From NCBI GenBank assembly GCA_020466095.1, contig CM035809.1, forward strand, positions 24,502,455-24,566,454: a stretch of 64,000 nt of DNA, in the 5' to 3' direction. Origin of the DNA: Chlorops oryzae. Taxonomy: Eukaryota > Arthropoda > Insecta > Diptera > Chloropidae. Within the stretch, counting starts at the first letter, position 1. Each line of letters starts with the position of its first letter. Below are positions 22,621 to 33,902 of the stretch, piece after piece. The notes under the pieces were generated by a model that saw only the letters and a program-made list of their open reading frames with translations, did not search any database and was not told where the DNA came from. The position numbers were made by a program, and so were the translations under genes.

Positions 22621-24600
22621 TTTCAACCATTTAAAATTGAAAAATGAAAAAAAAGAAAAAATACGAATCAATTCGGAAGTAATAAAAGAAGATTCATACA
22701 AGAACAATAAAACAAATCTAATTCCATTTCGCAAAGTTACTCCCATAAATGTTTCTTCCATCTCAATTTTCTTTTCAAATGACATTTGCATTACGAGTGC
22801 ACTTTAGCGGCTCAAAGTGCATGACACTTGTTACACGTCGCGTCGCTTGTGACATGTTCGTTCGGCTTGCTGGAGAAAAAAAGCGAAGTCATGCTTCGGT
22901 GATTTGACATAAACGATTTGTAAGGCATTTAACTGCGCTTCTCCGAAAAAAAGAAAAAAAAAAAGGTTAAATACCTTAATTAAAAAAGAAATTGAATGGA
23001 ACAATAAAATAAGAGCCTACATTGGTTCGGTTTGCTTACTTCACTGAGTTTGCGAAGGAGAAAAAGTTTTTTTTTTTTTTTTCAAAAAGCCAAAGACCTG
23101 TCGCCGTTTCTGCCTTTTCACTTTTCCTTTTCTTCTCACACACACGCAAATAAAATAAAAAAATAATAAATCGTTAAAAAATAATTAGCGATATTATCTA
23201 ATATTTTGCTGAAAACCTTTGCCAATAAATCGGAAAATGCCTAAAATGCAAATTGATTACAACTTTCTACGCCATCGCTCAAATCAGCAGCGCACCGGAA
23301 CGGATTGATTTGCCTTCAAATTGATTTCGAGCTGAATACGTCGCCAATTAAATTGTCAATTAATTCCGATACGACATTTCCTTGGCACTCGGAACGATAT
23401 ATCTAACGTATGGTGATATATCTAACGTATGGTCGTGTATAATTCTTAATCAATGCCATCGCGATGGAATGGATGGATGGGAAAATGATTTTTTTCCTTG
23501 GGAAAATTCTTTTTTCCCATTAATTGGTTATGATATTTCTTGTTGTTACACTCTGATCGATGATGAGAGAGAACTTTCATTATCTGTGAAGATGTCACTT
23601 AAGGCTTCCCAAATCAGAGGGGGTTATTGGAAAATTAGTTTGAAAATAAGAACAGTGAAGTCGCTGATTATGAGTGGACATTTTCAAAAGGGGGATATTT
23701 AAGTAACCATTGAAGGCGAATCTGAATACCAATTGCCTCAATCGGGCAATTTGTTCTTATTTTAAAAAATACTTACTATAACGACACTATATCTCTGTAC
23801 CTTAAAAGCTTCGTTACAGAGATGTTTTACCATAGCAATATCGAGGATCCTCCACTCTATGTTCCGATAAGAACGATAGTGAAGTTTGCATTAATGAACT
23901 ATTTCATTATCAAGGAAATAAAAAAGAAACATTTCGATCACCAAAAGTAAAATACAACACTCCAACAAAATGGGAACTAAAAGGAATTTTTTAAGATTTT
24001 CGAATGGAACCTGCTATAAGTGGATTTAGGTCTTACAACTTTGTGCATCGAGGACACACTCAAAGTTAGCCTAATATGGCAAGTTTTCCCAAATAGATCA
24101 AAGCGATATTCTCCAAGAAGATTGATACACTTTTCCCTCGAGAACAGTTCTAAGAAGAAGGCAGAAGGAAATGCTAAAATTATCATACCCATAAAAAAAA
24201 GATCGCTTCGATTTAGCTGAGTTCACAAAAAAGTCCCCTTATGGGATCCTTAAGCTCCAAAAGTGTAATCGTAACATATTCTTTATGTTATAGAGCCACA
24301 ATGCTGCCTCTTCAAATTACGTAAGAACCCACAGAGCTGGAGGAACTCTTTACCATATTCAGTTTACTACATTTGTCTCCAGAGAAGATATATGAAAATA
24401 TGTCATGCGATTTTTTATGGTGGCAGTCAGATTAAGTTTTCTTAAATACTTTGCACAGTTGCCATTTCGGTACAGTTGGAACGAAATTGGTACACTTTTT
24501 TCATTTGTTGGTCTTTTGGATTTGTGTTAATTTTAACCCTCTAAAGCATATGGACTCATATATGGGTTCTGCCAAAAAGAAAAAAAAAAGCACTTACTTG
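22621..24600. other. no gene recognised; 20-bp duplication
   Basis: AT-rich. A short direct duplication, GATATATCTAACGTATGGT twice, lies at about 23396-23434. A TTAA followed by CCCTCTAAAGC at 24533-24546 matches the left end of the TTAA MITEs, but no right end follows. Confidence 0.5.
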
Positions 24601-24608
24601 AATAAAAA

Positions 24609-24745
24609 TATTAACGGATATATTACCGGGTATACTAGAATATAAATACTACCGGATATATTTCCGGCTAAATTAGAATATAAATATTACCGGATATATT
24701 ATCGGATATATTACCGGGTATATTACCGGATATATTTCCGGAATA
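24609..24745. repeat. degenerate CCGGATATATTA array
   Basis: Units of about 12 bp (ATTACCGGATAT and variants CGGGTATA, TTCCGGCTAA) recur about ten times. A higher-order unit of about 40 bp ending AGAATATAAAT is seen twice. This is a short local satellite unrelated in sequence to its neighbours. No open frame or end structure points to a transposon. Confidence 0.8.
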
Positions 24746-26295
24746 TTATTCTCTGCAAATTCGACAAAGAAGGAAACCAAATCTTCAAGGAATCTAATTG
24801 AACAGGAATAGTGCATATTTTTCTTGATAAAAAAAATCCTCTTTTAGATGGTAATCATGATAAAATTTGTTATCGGTTCTTTTAAACAGTTTTCGATTGA
24901 TCAAAGTATCCAATAACATATTGAAATGTGTCGAAATTTTTACATCACTAGATGAAGAGAGAATTTTTCTGATACCATGGTCAAAAGTGTTCAAAAGTCA
25001 CTGAACAAAATTCGCCTTCCTTTAAGTGCAACCATTACAAAAAAATATAAATAAATAAAAAAACTAAAAAAGAAAGAGAAAAAATGACAAAGAAAAAGAG
25101 CGAAAGAATCGATGCGGTAAATGCAATTTAGAAAAGGAACAAAATTTGACTGCTCTTTGCAAGCTCCGCTGATTTTACAACGTAATGCAACAAATGTTGC
25201 TTCAATCTAACAAACCGTGCTGTGGCATGGCATGCCATGGATATTGTGTGTGGTGTGCGGTGATGCTTTGAGGTTCGGTGTGTGTATCTTCCTCAAATTG
25301 TATTATTTCATAAATATGTAAATATGAGTTGCTTTCCTCCTCCTCCCATCGTTCGCTCGTATGTAGAGGGAAGAAAAATTACAAATTGCAACAAATGTTA
25401 TGGTTAAATGGAAAGAAAGAACGAAGAAAGCTGCACATGTGCCAATGTTGCACACTTATGGATTGCATTCCGAGTGCAGAGCAACAGCAACAAGAAAACC
25501 AAATCAGCTCTGCAGCACACACGGCACATGCCGAAGCACAGCACAGCACAGCGAGCGCAATTCAAAGAAACTCGATCGAATTTAATGGATTTTCGAATGA
25601 GATAAACAAGAAAAAACAAATTGGGAAAGAAAAAATTGAAGAACTAAAAACTCGATGACAACTGGCAACAATCAGCATTCAGCATTCAACATTCAACGAT
25701 GCAGCAGCGCACGCACACAACCAGTTCAATACGGAGAGGAGCAGGAGCGAGCGGACGACCGGCCTGCCTCCGCGGACACCTCCCCCCATGGTATGTATGC
25801 AATTTTCATGTGCAATGTACGCGAGTACGAAATCAAATAATTACGGAACCTTTTAATGACAGTCATTTGCGTTTTCAAAGTCGATTTGTATTATCATAAT
25901 GGAGCAATTGGGGGTGTTTGTTGTTGTTGTCGTATCGTTGATGTTGTCTGTGAATTGGGTGATGGGATGAAATGTTGCGGGAAAACATTTTTGTTGTTGC
26001 TGTTGTTGAAGAAGAAAACGAGGGCTAGTAGAATTTCACGAAGGGGGGCGAACGACGACGTTTGTCAACAACTCGGAAATAGGGGTTTCGCTGTAATTTG
26101 AGACAATAATAAGTAATGATGAGGTTAAAGTTTTGTTTGAGGAAAAGCTAATATGGTCGATTAGAGACTCGTTGGGAGGTGGATGGGTTTTGAAGTGCGA
26201 TTCACTTTTCGATGGAAATATTTTTGCAAAAAAAAAAAAAAAAAAATATAAAAAATTTTAAATAAAACTTTTGATGGAATATGTGTGAAATTTGA
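24746..26295. other. no gene recognised
   Basis: Contains GC-moderate sequence around 25400-25800 with several short frames rich in Q, A and R (CAG/GCA-type repeats); none has a recognisable domain. TTG/TTGTTG repeats lie near 25917-26010, and an A-run near 26230-26246. Confidence 0.5.
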
Positions 26296-26299
26296 TTAA

Positions 26300-26409
26300 C
26301 CCTTTAACGCGTAACGGACAAATTAATTAATTTTTGGAAATAGTAAGTATAAGTGCTATAATTCTTAAAATTTATTGAGGGACAAATTTTTCGCTCATGC
26401 TTTAAAGTG
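26300..26409. mobile_element. short TTAA-flanked element, about 110 bp
   Basis: TTAA (26296-26299 and 26410-26413) flanks ends CCCTTTAACGC and GCTTTAAAGTG, an 11-bp inverted repeat with two mismatches. The interior has GGACAAATT near both ends. The same plan, with CCTTTTAACAT and GCGTTAAAAG ends, occurs at 33623-33902, where a 166-bp TA MITE splits it. Probably a relict non-autonomous piggyBac-type element, on the TTAA evidence alone. Confidence 0.55.
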
Positions 26410-26421
26410 TTAATACATTAA

Positions 26422-26513
26422 CCCTTTTACTCCCAAAAAAAAAAAACAATTTTAAATTCATTTTTCTCTACCAGAAATTAGTATAATCTGATTCTAATTG
26501 CAAACACAGAGGG
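26422..26513 (+). mobile_element. TTAA-flanked MITE, short copy D
   Basis: TTAA at 26418-26421 and 26514-26517 bounds 92 bp. The ends CCCTTTTACTCCC and ACAGAGGG are decayed, but the interior ATTCATTTTTCTCTACCAGAA and AATTAGTATAATCTGA match copy A closely. It is a diverged, internally deleted member of the same family. Confidence 0.6.
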
Positions 26514-26783
26514 TTAAAGGTATCAGAGGTTATTAATGGGTTAAAGGTGAAAATGTGCGCATTTTAAGGTGAAAAAGTTTATAATATAAAAAAGAATTCC
26601 ACATAATCGGAGAGGGCTTGATTATGAGACTTTTCCATTTCTCTAAGCTGACTTCCACACAATCACTGTCGGTAATGGAAAGGTTAACACAGTAAAATTT
26701 CGAAAGGCAATGAAGTTAAGATCAAATATTTAATTCATCAAATATTTAATTCATAAAATACATCAATTTTTTTTTTAAATTAA

Positions 26784-26924
26784 CCCTCTAATGCCAATTT
26801 TTTTTTTTTTTTTTCAATGAAAAGTTCAGATATGACTAATTTTGGGTAGAAAAACACGAATCTGAAATTATTATTAAGTTTTTTTTTTGGTAATTTGTTC
26901 GAAAAAAGTCCAGGAATTAGAGGG
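26784..26924 (-). mobile_element. TTAA-flanked MITE, copy C (inverted)
   Basis: TTAA at 26780-26783 and 26925-26928 bounds 141 bp with ends CCCTCTAATGCC and GGAATTAGAGGG. Read on the minus strand it aligns along its length with copies A and B, but lacks the CTCCGTCTCTAGACGG segment near the left end. The oligo-T/oligo-A spacers differ in length, which accounts for most of the size difference. Confidence 0.8.
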
Positions 26925-26928
26925 TTAA

Positions 26929-28596
26929 AGGAATTGCAGACAAAAACTTATCATGACTAACTTCAAGAGACACCAAAAAAATTATCTGTATGGAGGGGAA
27001 TTCTTTTAGGCAGAACTAAATTGGGTCTGAATTAGCTCACGAACAAAATTTTCTACAGAAATTCCCTGCTGAGAGGTTTTACTGTGCCTTATACATATCA
27101 TATTATAGTTGGAGAATATTCCAAAAAAAATTTTAGTCCATTCTCCCCGACTGTTAACACAATTAACAAAGCTTCATTGGGCCCTTAAGGGTTAAATAAG
27201 GTTTCAAAAGAAAAACAAAATCTATGATAGATTAAAAGAATAGAGAGAAAAGCGAGTTTTCTCGAAACAACAAAAATGATTACAGCCCTATCAAGTCGGA
27301 CATAAATTTGAATAATTTCTCTAATCGATTTGAAAACCATTTGGAAATGCCCAATAATTTATGCCATCAATCAATCAATAAAAAGGAAAACAAAAAAAAA
27401 TCGATTGCTCTCCATTGCCGAATATAATCGTTTCTTTATAAACAAAACAAAAACAAAAAACTAAAGCAAAACCGATTATCGTCGGGTAAACAATTGAACA
27501 CACATCCACTTAGAACGATAAACGATTAGATTTTTTTCTTTTTCGATTTTGCTTACACAAGAATCTAGATAAGGTCATAAAAGAAGAGTGCTTAATGGAA
27601 ATTGATCATAAAAAAAACAAGAGATGAACGCATGGGAAGAATGGGAAAATAGTGCTGGGAACGGAAGTTGCTCCAAAAATTTTTAATTCTCTCGTGTGGA
27701 AGAAAAAGAAACTAAAATCAAATTCAGTTTTTATCGGAAGTAGAAAAGTTTTTTGGGTGAAAGTAGCATGCGATAAAACAAATCAATGTCATGAAAGACA
27801 GAAGTTAAAACGTCAGGTGGTGAATAATTTATTGCAATGTTTTTTATTTTAAACATTTTTTTATTTGAAATAGTTGGGAGAAAGTAATGGACAATGTGGG
27901 AAACTTTTGGAGAGTTATAATTTTTAATAATTTTTTCTCTTAATTTTCCCAGTCTTTTGGGGTGACAAAGAATGAAATTACGGCCTGCGTTGGGATTAGA
28001 GTTGGTTGTGATGCAAAAACTGAAAACTTTTAAGCAAGTGTAATCACATCCATTCTTCTTATTGATGGACACTTATATATTTCTGTCGACCTGTCATCGA
28101 GATTTCAACTCTTTTTTTTTTTTTTTTTTATAAACTTTGATTGTATTTTTCTGGATCTTCCTTTGAGTGGGAACTAACAGAAAGTATTCGGATCTTATTT
28201 CTAAAATTTGATTTCAACTCTGATTTCCTTTCTTCATAAGAACGAGCTCTATACTTCCTGCATATCTGCGTAGAGGCCATTTAAAGGGATTTTTGCTTCA
28301 GAATTTTACTGTAGAGAACTGAGAAAACGGGACTTATGGAACGTATGCTAGGAAAAAGCTTCAATAAATTACTTAAGACTCTGAGTTCGTGTTGCGAATT
28401 TGAGGAATTTTTCGCAATTAATGGAATTTTTAGATTTCCATAAAAGGAATTTTTTTTATTACTATCTTCTCAAGCCCCTATTTAGGTGGTGGCAAACTGG
28501 GAAAACTCTCAGAGCGGCACTGTGAGGGTTTAGAAATTTCATAAAGGCATTCGAAAACAGTACCCCATTAATGCCCTTATAGGGACAGGAAATATA
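26929..28596. other. no gene recognised
   Basis: AT-rich without recognisable coding or element structure. A T-run lies at about 28111-28129. Confidence 0.5.
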
Positions 28597-28825
28597 CAGT
28601 CTAATTCTGAATATTCCCGGGGAACGAATTCCCGGGGAAATTGCCTTTTCTTGAAACTAAAATTCTCCCTTTTTAAATAGATAGGGAAAGGAAAATTGTG
28701 GGTATGGGTCAAATAACCATTCCCCATCAAATTTATTCCCCCAAATATTTGGAAAAAAAAGTTTGTTCTCGAGAAAAGTAAATTCCCCGGGAATTCATTC
28801 CCCGGGAATATTCAGAATCGGGCTG
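28597..28825. mobile_element. CAGCCC-ended MITE, copy in composite II
   Basis: 229 bp with ends CAGTCTAATTCTGAATATTC and the inverted CAGCCCGATTCTGAATATTC. A second CCCGGGGAA box on each side makes arms of about 50 bp. TA precedes the left end, but the right flank is AA, so the target duplication is unclear. Interior sequence matches the copies at 11362 and 46448. No coding capacity. Confidence 0.75.
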
Positions 28826-29202
28826 AATATGTACTTAGAAGAAGGTCTCTTAATGCAGACTTTATTTGTGTTTGAAGACGAGACCGCCTTTCATAAAATG
28901 GGTGAATTTGTTGCCCTATGTGGGTCTTTAATAAGCTTCGAATTATCGCAAGGTCGTCGCCTTCATAAGGAAAGTCGAGGGGCATACTAGAAAAAAAAAC
29001 TATATAGGACCATATGGCCTATATGAAACCCATAATTTTGAAATTTTCCACAGTTATCTCGATAGACTTCGTGATATTTTGGGAAAATATTGTTAGGATC
29101 GAAAAAAACAGGACTTGAAAATTATAGAGGAAAGGTATCAGGGTAGTTGAGACCATAACAAAATGGCAGATTACTGCTTTTGCTTAAAAGGAGGATGATT
29201 AA

Positions 29203-29247
29203 CAGCCCAATTCTAAATATTCCCCGGGAATATTCAAAATCGGGCTC
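29203..29247. mobile_element. 45-bp palindromic MITE remnant
   Basis: The left half CAGCCCAATTCTAAATATTC and the right half are near-perfect inverted copies joined at CCCCGGG with no interior. It is therefore two element ends back to back. TTAA lies on both sides (29199-29202 and 29248-29251). In copy I the same position holds a 375-bp version, so this looks like an internal deletion down to the ends. Confidence 0.7.
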
Positions 29248-29251
29248 TTAA

Positions 29252-31309
29252 AGTACTTTCCGCAGAGAAAAATTTCTGCAAAAAATGTCCCGAGATATAT
29301 TCATTTCGATTCAAGCCTCTCCTGGACCAAGAATTCATTCCAAAACTTATCAAAATCGTATAAAGGCCGCCATTAATTTGAGCACGTTTTTTGAGATTAC
29401 TGTTTTTGGGAAGCGTATGGTAATTGAATATAAAGGAATAATAAGAAAATTATACGAAAGTCTTTTTTATGATGACCATTCGGTTTGTACCTCTGAAGGT
29501 TCAACCGGCTGTAAATGAGTTAAACTAACGAACTTACAATATGTTCCTTAAGATCTTTGGTAGTTCGTAGTGGTCCCAACCATTGATGTAATCCAATATA
29601 TCGTTTTTGTACCATTTTTAAAGCTGGTGCACCCTGTGCGTACGGCCCGCCCAAAAGGGCGGCTGCGGCAGTTTCTAAAACTACCATTTTGTTGCTGTTT
29701 TTCAGAATTTTGATGATATTTTTAGAATATTTTTATTAATATATTATTTTGAAATTTTTAATTAAATTATTTAAGCTTTTTTTGAATATTTTTTTGGAAA
29801 TTTTTTTGAATATTTTTTTTGAATAATTTTAAAAATATTTTTTAAGGTTTCTTAAAGCTCTTTTGATATTAGCAATTACGACGAATATGTTAAGGTTTAA
29901 ACTTTTACATCAATAAGTTTATTTTTTTAATAGATTTTTTTTTTTTTGTAAATTTTTCCTACAACTATTGCACTTTTTTTTTAGGTTTTTAAGCAAAGCT
30001 TTGGGTTAAATATTTTACATATTTTTATAAATGTTTTTTTTTTTTTCAATAATTTTTGTGATATTTTTTATTTATAGTTAAGTTATTAATATGGTTGTTT
30101 TATTTTGATTTTTCGATTAATTTTTTTTTTGCGTGTTCTTTGAATTATTTGTTTTTTATGAAAAGGATAATTTTTTTATTTATTGAATGAACTTTATTTT
30201 TTGTTGTTTGCTTTTTTCTTATTTTTAATTTAATATTTTTGATAAATTCTTTGTTTTTCTATACAGCACTCAACAAGTGTATTTTCCAGTCTCGTTTTTT
30301 TTTTCGCAAAGCTTCTAAAACCCTTTCTTTTTATCGAATTACGAAATAATGTTCAAGGAATATTCTTTTTCACATAATAAATAAATAAATCTACTGAGGC
30401 ACTAATTTGAATTAACTTTTTGAAATATTTCTCAAACGATAATAATTTCAGCAATAATTTATATTTTTATCTAAATTTTTGAAGCACTCTCTAAAATTTT
30501 TCACACTGAATAATTTCACACAAAAATTTTTTGGTTTTTTTTTTCTAAGCTTCAAACCACATCACAAGAGGTTTCTTCTGATAAGAATCGAAGGAGGAAT
30601 TTGCGACAATCACAATTAGAATCGGTGTTGATGTTGTTGCAAAGAGAAAATATTTTCGCGGTTGATAAAATTGTTTGATATTATTTTAGAATGTTTATTT
30701 ATTTATTTTTTTTTTAATCACTTTTTCTTTGGACAAAAAAATCATCCGAAAATATACTTTAGAAAGGTAGTAAACGTTCTTGCACTCATCACCATCTCAC
30801 AATCAGAATCGAATTGAAGGAAAGAATTAAGCGAGCTACCTACATTTTCTTTCTGTGACTCGAAAAAAAAAAAAATTTATAATTTTTTGTTTAGAAAATT
30901 TTTCTCGAGAGAAAAAAGCTGGAAAAATTCGCGGCATAAAACGCGCCGCACCCGTTCGAATTGGAAAATGAACCGACAATAAAAACCGACGCGTTAGTCC
31001 ATGAGCGAAACTCAAATTCAACTGCAAAAGAATTTCTTCATCTTCCATAATAACCGTTTTGTTGCGTCCAACCAACACAACAAAACATTAAATTACCACC
31101 CTGCAGGAAATGGGAGTAGACCGAAAGTCACTATGACTTGTGTATGCATTGGGGCTCAACTGGCGCATTTAACATTGCGTTTAACATTGGAAAATAGCTA
31201 CTCACTGTTTTTGCCCATATGAACTAGTCCGGGGAGTAGATACAGTTGGGTCGATTTTTGGTCAATTTGTATTTTTCAAAATTTTTTAAATATTTTTTTG
31301 TTATTTTTT
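29252..31309. other. no gene recognised; T-rich region
   Basis: Positions about 29740-30250 are strongly T-rich with GAATATTTTTTT-type repeats. The 77-codon frame at 29285-29518 has no recognisable motif. A CCGCCC...GGGCGG hairpin near 29647-29663 is short and, in a eukaryote, not a terminator. Confidence 0.5.
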
Positions 31310-31390
31310 TAATATTCTCGCCTCGGCCGAACCTCGAACCGCTTATCTCTGGGTTGGTAAGTCGACGATTTAACCATTACGCTAAACAAG
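31310..31390 (-). ncRNA. tRNA-like sequence, likely SINE head or tRNA relic
   Basis: On the minus strand GTTTAGCGTAATGGTTAA (31370-31387) resembles a pol III A box with D-loop GG, and GGTTCGAGGTT (31330-31340) resembles a B box (consensus GGTTCGANNCC). The spacing of about 30-40 nt is right for a tRNA. The acceptor arm does not pair, so it is not a functional tRNA. It shares the TAGCGTAANGG...GGTTCGA frame with the sequence at 32984-33060. Confidence 0.5.
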
Positions 31391-32700
31391 CAAATTTAAT
31401 ATGTTGATTAAAAGTCCAATTTCGTTTTTAAATCCCATGTTTTCAATGGTTAAACTGAAAATATGGTATAGCATATGTACTACAGTTTTAAAGGAAATTG
31501 AGTGTAGATTCAGAAAAAAATTAGAAAAGCATGTGCTTATGGGACCTTTTTCATACCAAAATGGCTCCTAAAGTAAAAAAAAAAAAAAAAAAAAAAAATT
31601 GGAAGTTTTTTCAAAAGTTTTAACTTTGACCGTTTATTTTTCCCTCAACGGTTCAAATTTTAACCAACTATTAATTTTTCCTAAAAGCCCATACAATTAA
31701 CTTTCAAACCCCATTACAGTTTATTTTCTACGATAAGCCGTTATCGTGGTAGAATTTTTTTTCTCAACTTCCTGCTTAAAAAACGCCCTATAACTCCTCA
31801 GGGGTGCATTTGCGGCCCCTCGTCCCTTACAATTTTTTGTTCGTCTTGACATCCTCTATCACCCTGCTCCGGATGTACTAACTCTCGTGAATCTTTCTGT
31901 ATATTATAGCTACCCTTTGATGGTGCAACGATCAGAGTTCAAAGTTACACAGCAGATAACAAATTTTTTTCTCTTCGCAATCAAAGCACAAACCGTAAAG
32001 AAATCTATCAAATTCACTCTCCGTAGATCTTCTTTTAACTAGGCTATATCTGGTCAAAAAATAATCTAGTCACATTTCATACAACAAACTGCCGTCATTT
32101 GAACTAGTGACATTGTTGAAATTGACTTTCTCAAAAAACTTTCTGCTGGGTAACAGCAAGTGTTGCTTCTCGACGATTTTACTCTTACAGGGATGAAATG
32201 TTGTGCATGATGAGAAAACAAGAGGTAGAACACTCTACAGTCGAACCGATTGTTCGAACATACACTTTTGCCGAATAGGTTTCTGCCTTCGGTGGTCTTC
32301 GTTCGAACATTCGGCTTTAGGTGTTCGGGAAAATATCCATCTTCTGTTCGTACACTAGTGGCTAAATGATAATGCCTCGAATGGAGGGAAATACATAATA
32401 CTCAATCTACTTTGTTGGCCATGTTAGCAGCAGAGCAGCACTTCAAGCCAAATCTGGTTGAGGAACATCAAACACGTTCGAAGTTGAAGAGATTCAATTC
32501 CAATTCGGCTTTTTATTTTGGTAAAGAGAAAAAGTTGAATGTCGTTTAAGAGAAGCGAAGAACAAGAGAAACGATGAGAGTAAGAGATTTTTTTTTTTGA
32601 CCATAGAAAAATTTGGTAAAAGCACAAGAACGCGGCTACTGGATTTGAAGCGAGAAAAATAAGAAAATCGTGAAATTGTATGAGAAAACAAGTAAGATAG
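31391..32700. other. no gene recognised; poly(A) run; weak TA-MITE candidate
   Basis: A 24-base A-run lies at 31575-31598. From 32238 a TA-preceded CAGTCGAACCGATTGTTCG with repeated GTTCGAACAT motifs to about 32357 looks like a degraded TA element, but its right end is not convincing. Confidence 0.4.
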
Positions 32701-33286
32701 CTTAAGTCGGTCAAGACCGACTTTCATATACCCAGCGACCAGATAATATTGACGCAGTATGTGTTCCTTTCCATACAAAAAATGTCCATTTGTGGGCGTG
32801 GCTGTTGGGGAGATCACATACATATATTTTTTCCTACACCTATCAATCGTCTGGGTTGACCAATATTTCGAATTTCGAGCTTAAACGTCTTTTATTTAGG
32901 TAGTTACGAGATATGTATGTCTAATTGTGGGCGTGGCAGTCGTTCCATATAGCCCATTTTCACTTAGGACCATGCTAGATATTGTGGCTCTGGGATAGCG
33001 TAAGGTAAGCGTGCTATGCTCTTGATGCCAGAGTCCGAGGTTCGATTCCCGGCACAGGTGAAACGAAGTGTAATGTTCCAAGCATAGCACTGGTTTTTCA
33101 AAAATTCGCATTTTACGGGCGTTTGGAAGGAGAACCGACCACAGACGGACGGACAGACGGAGAGGCGGACATGTCTCAATCGGTTCAGTTTTCGAACCTT
33201 ATCAATTATCTTTATCTACGGAGCTTAATTCTAGCTGTTACAAGATTCGTACAAAACTAATGTACCCTGCTTACGTTGGGTATAAA
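32701..33286 (+). repeat. fly-type interspersed repeat with GTCGG hairpin end
   Basis: The block opens with a perfect hairpin GTCGGTCAAGACCGAC (32706-32721) followed by TTCATATACCCAG. It contains GTGGGCGTGG twice and a GACGGACGGACAGACGG tract, and closes with TACCCTGCTTACGTTGGGTA. This sequence style, hairpin near TATACCC and closing GGGTATAA, is familiar from degenerate repeats in brachyceran fly genomes; I cannot assign a family. Open frames inside it (32896-33179, minus) are not genes. A tRNA-like sequence is embedded at 32984-33060. Confidence 0.55.
32984..33060 (+). ncRNA. tRNA-like sequence with perfect B box
   Basis: GGTTCGATTCC at 33039-33049 is a perfect pol III B box, and ATAGCGTAAGGTAAGC (32995-33010) is an A-box-like D-arm at tRNA spacing. 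The stretch GCTCTTGATGCCAGAGT can form an anticodon-like stem-loop of five pairs with a seven-base loop, but position 33 is G rather than T. The acceptor stem does not close. A tRNA-derived SINE head nested in the surrounding repeat, or a tRNA pseudogene, fits better than a working tRNA. Confidence 0.55.
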
Positions 33287-33290
33287 AAGC

Positions 33291-33618
33291 AAAAGCAAAA
33301 AAAGCGCAAAAAAAATCTTTAAAAAAATAAATTGAAAAGCCAGAAAAACAGCAAGCGTTAACAGGTTGCTGCGAAGAAACTAAGCTGCCAAATTTTTTTC
33401 GCTTCTGTTTGGAGATTTTTTTGAATGGGAAAAGTGATTTTTAAAACGATGGAAGAGCACTTTTTATGACTAGTTGTTTTTCTTTTATGAATATTGTATT
33501 TTTTTGGGTATAGATTTAACCCATTGAGCTACAATTTTTATCAATTGAAAAGAAGTTTTGAGAAATTCTAGAAGAAGAAAATTATTTTTTATTTTAAGTT
33601 TTTTGAACTTGTCCTCAG
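33291..33618. other. no gene recognised
   Basis: AT-rich, A-rich just after the interspersed repeat. TTAACCCATTGAGC at about 33518-33531 resembles a TTAA element end without a partner. Confidence 0.45.
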
Positions 33619-33622
33619 TTAA

Positions 33623-33902
33623 CCTTTTAACATATAAGGGACAATTTTCCACGACATTTGTTAATATTACTACAGTAAACTCCGTCCTTATTTGACACTC
33701 TTCTTAAGCGGACATCCCTCTAGAAGGGACATGCTCCAGTGTTTCTCCTTCTCAAAGAGTTTCCTCTAAAGCAGATATCTCTGTTAAGCGGACATATTTT
33801 TCGGTTCCATAAGTGTCCGCTGAAGATAGGCTGCACTGTACTCGCATTGTTATAAATCGTTTAACTTATGTGGGAATAAATTAGCCCCCAATGCGTTAAA
33901 AG
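33623..33902. mobile_element. TTAA-flanked element split by a TA MITE
   Basis: TTAA at 33619-33622 and 33903-33906 flanks ends CCTTTTAACAT and ATGCGTTAAAAG. Removing the nested MITE (33673-33838) and one TA leaves about 112 bp, matching the 110-bp uninterrupted relative at 26300-26409 in length, ends and GGGACAA-type subterminal motif. This is a clear nested order: TTAA element first, TA MITE later. Confidence 0.6.
33673..33838. mobile_element. TA-flanked pogo-type MITE, copy P2
   Basis: 166 bp from CAGTAAACTCCGTCC to GGCTGCACTG, with TA at 33671-33672 and 33839-33840. The internal motifs TTAAGCGGACAT, TTTTTCGGTTCCATAAGTGT and CCGCTGAAGA match P1 and P4. Non-coding. Confidence 0.7.

Larger units (their letters stand above)
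28597..29247 (+). mobile_element. composite element, copy II (MITE - body - 45-bp palindrome)
   Basis: This is the inverted counterpart of 10596-11578. A complete CAGTCT/CAGCCC-ended MITE (28597-28825) is followed by a 377-bp body (28826-29202) and a 45-bp palindromic element end (29203-29247). Body junctions are identical in the two copies: GGGCTG followed by AATATGTACTTAGAAG on one side and TGATTAA before CAGCCC on the other. The outer flanks are unrelated to those of copy I. I infer a unit defined by its two outer inverted ends. Confidence 0.65.

Noticed and set aside
24533..24546. TTAACCCTCTAAAG resembling a TTAA MITE left end
   Set aside because: No matching right end or interior downstream.
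26698..27086. CACAGTAAAA...TTTTACTGTG inverted ends around a MITE
   Set aside because: Only 10 bp of AT-rich inverted match and no target duplication; chance is likely.
29640..29666. GC hairpin followed by T-rich sequence, like a bacterial terminator
   Set aside because: The context is eukaryotic and no gene ends nearby; the stem is only about 7-8 bp.
32238..32357. TA-flanked CAGTCGAAC element with GTTCGAACAT repeats
   Set aside because: The right end does not form a convincing inverted repeat and lacks a clear TA.
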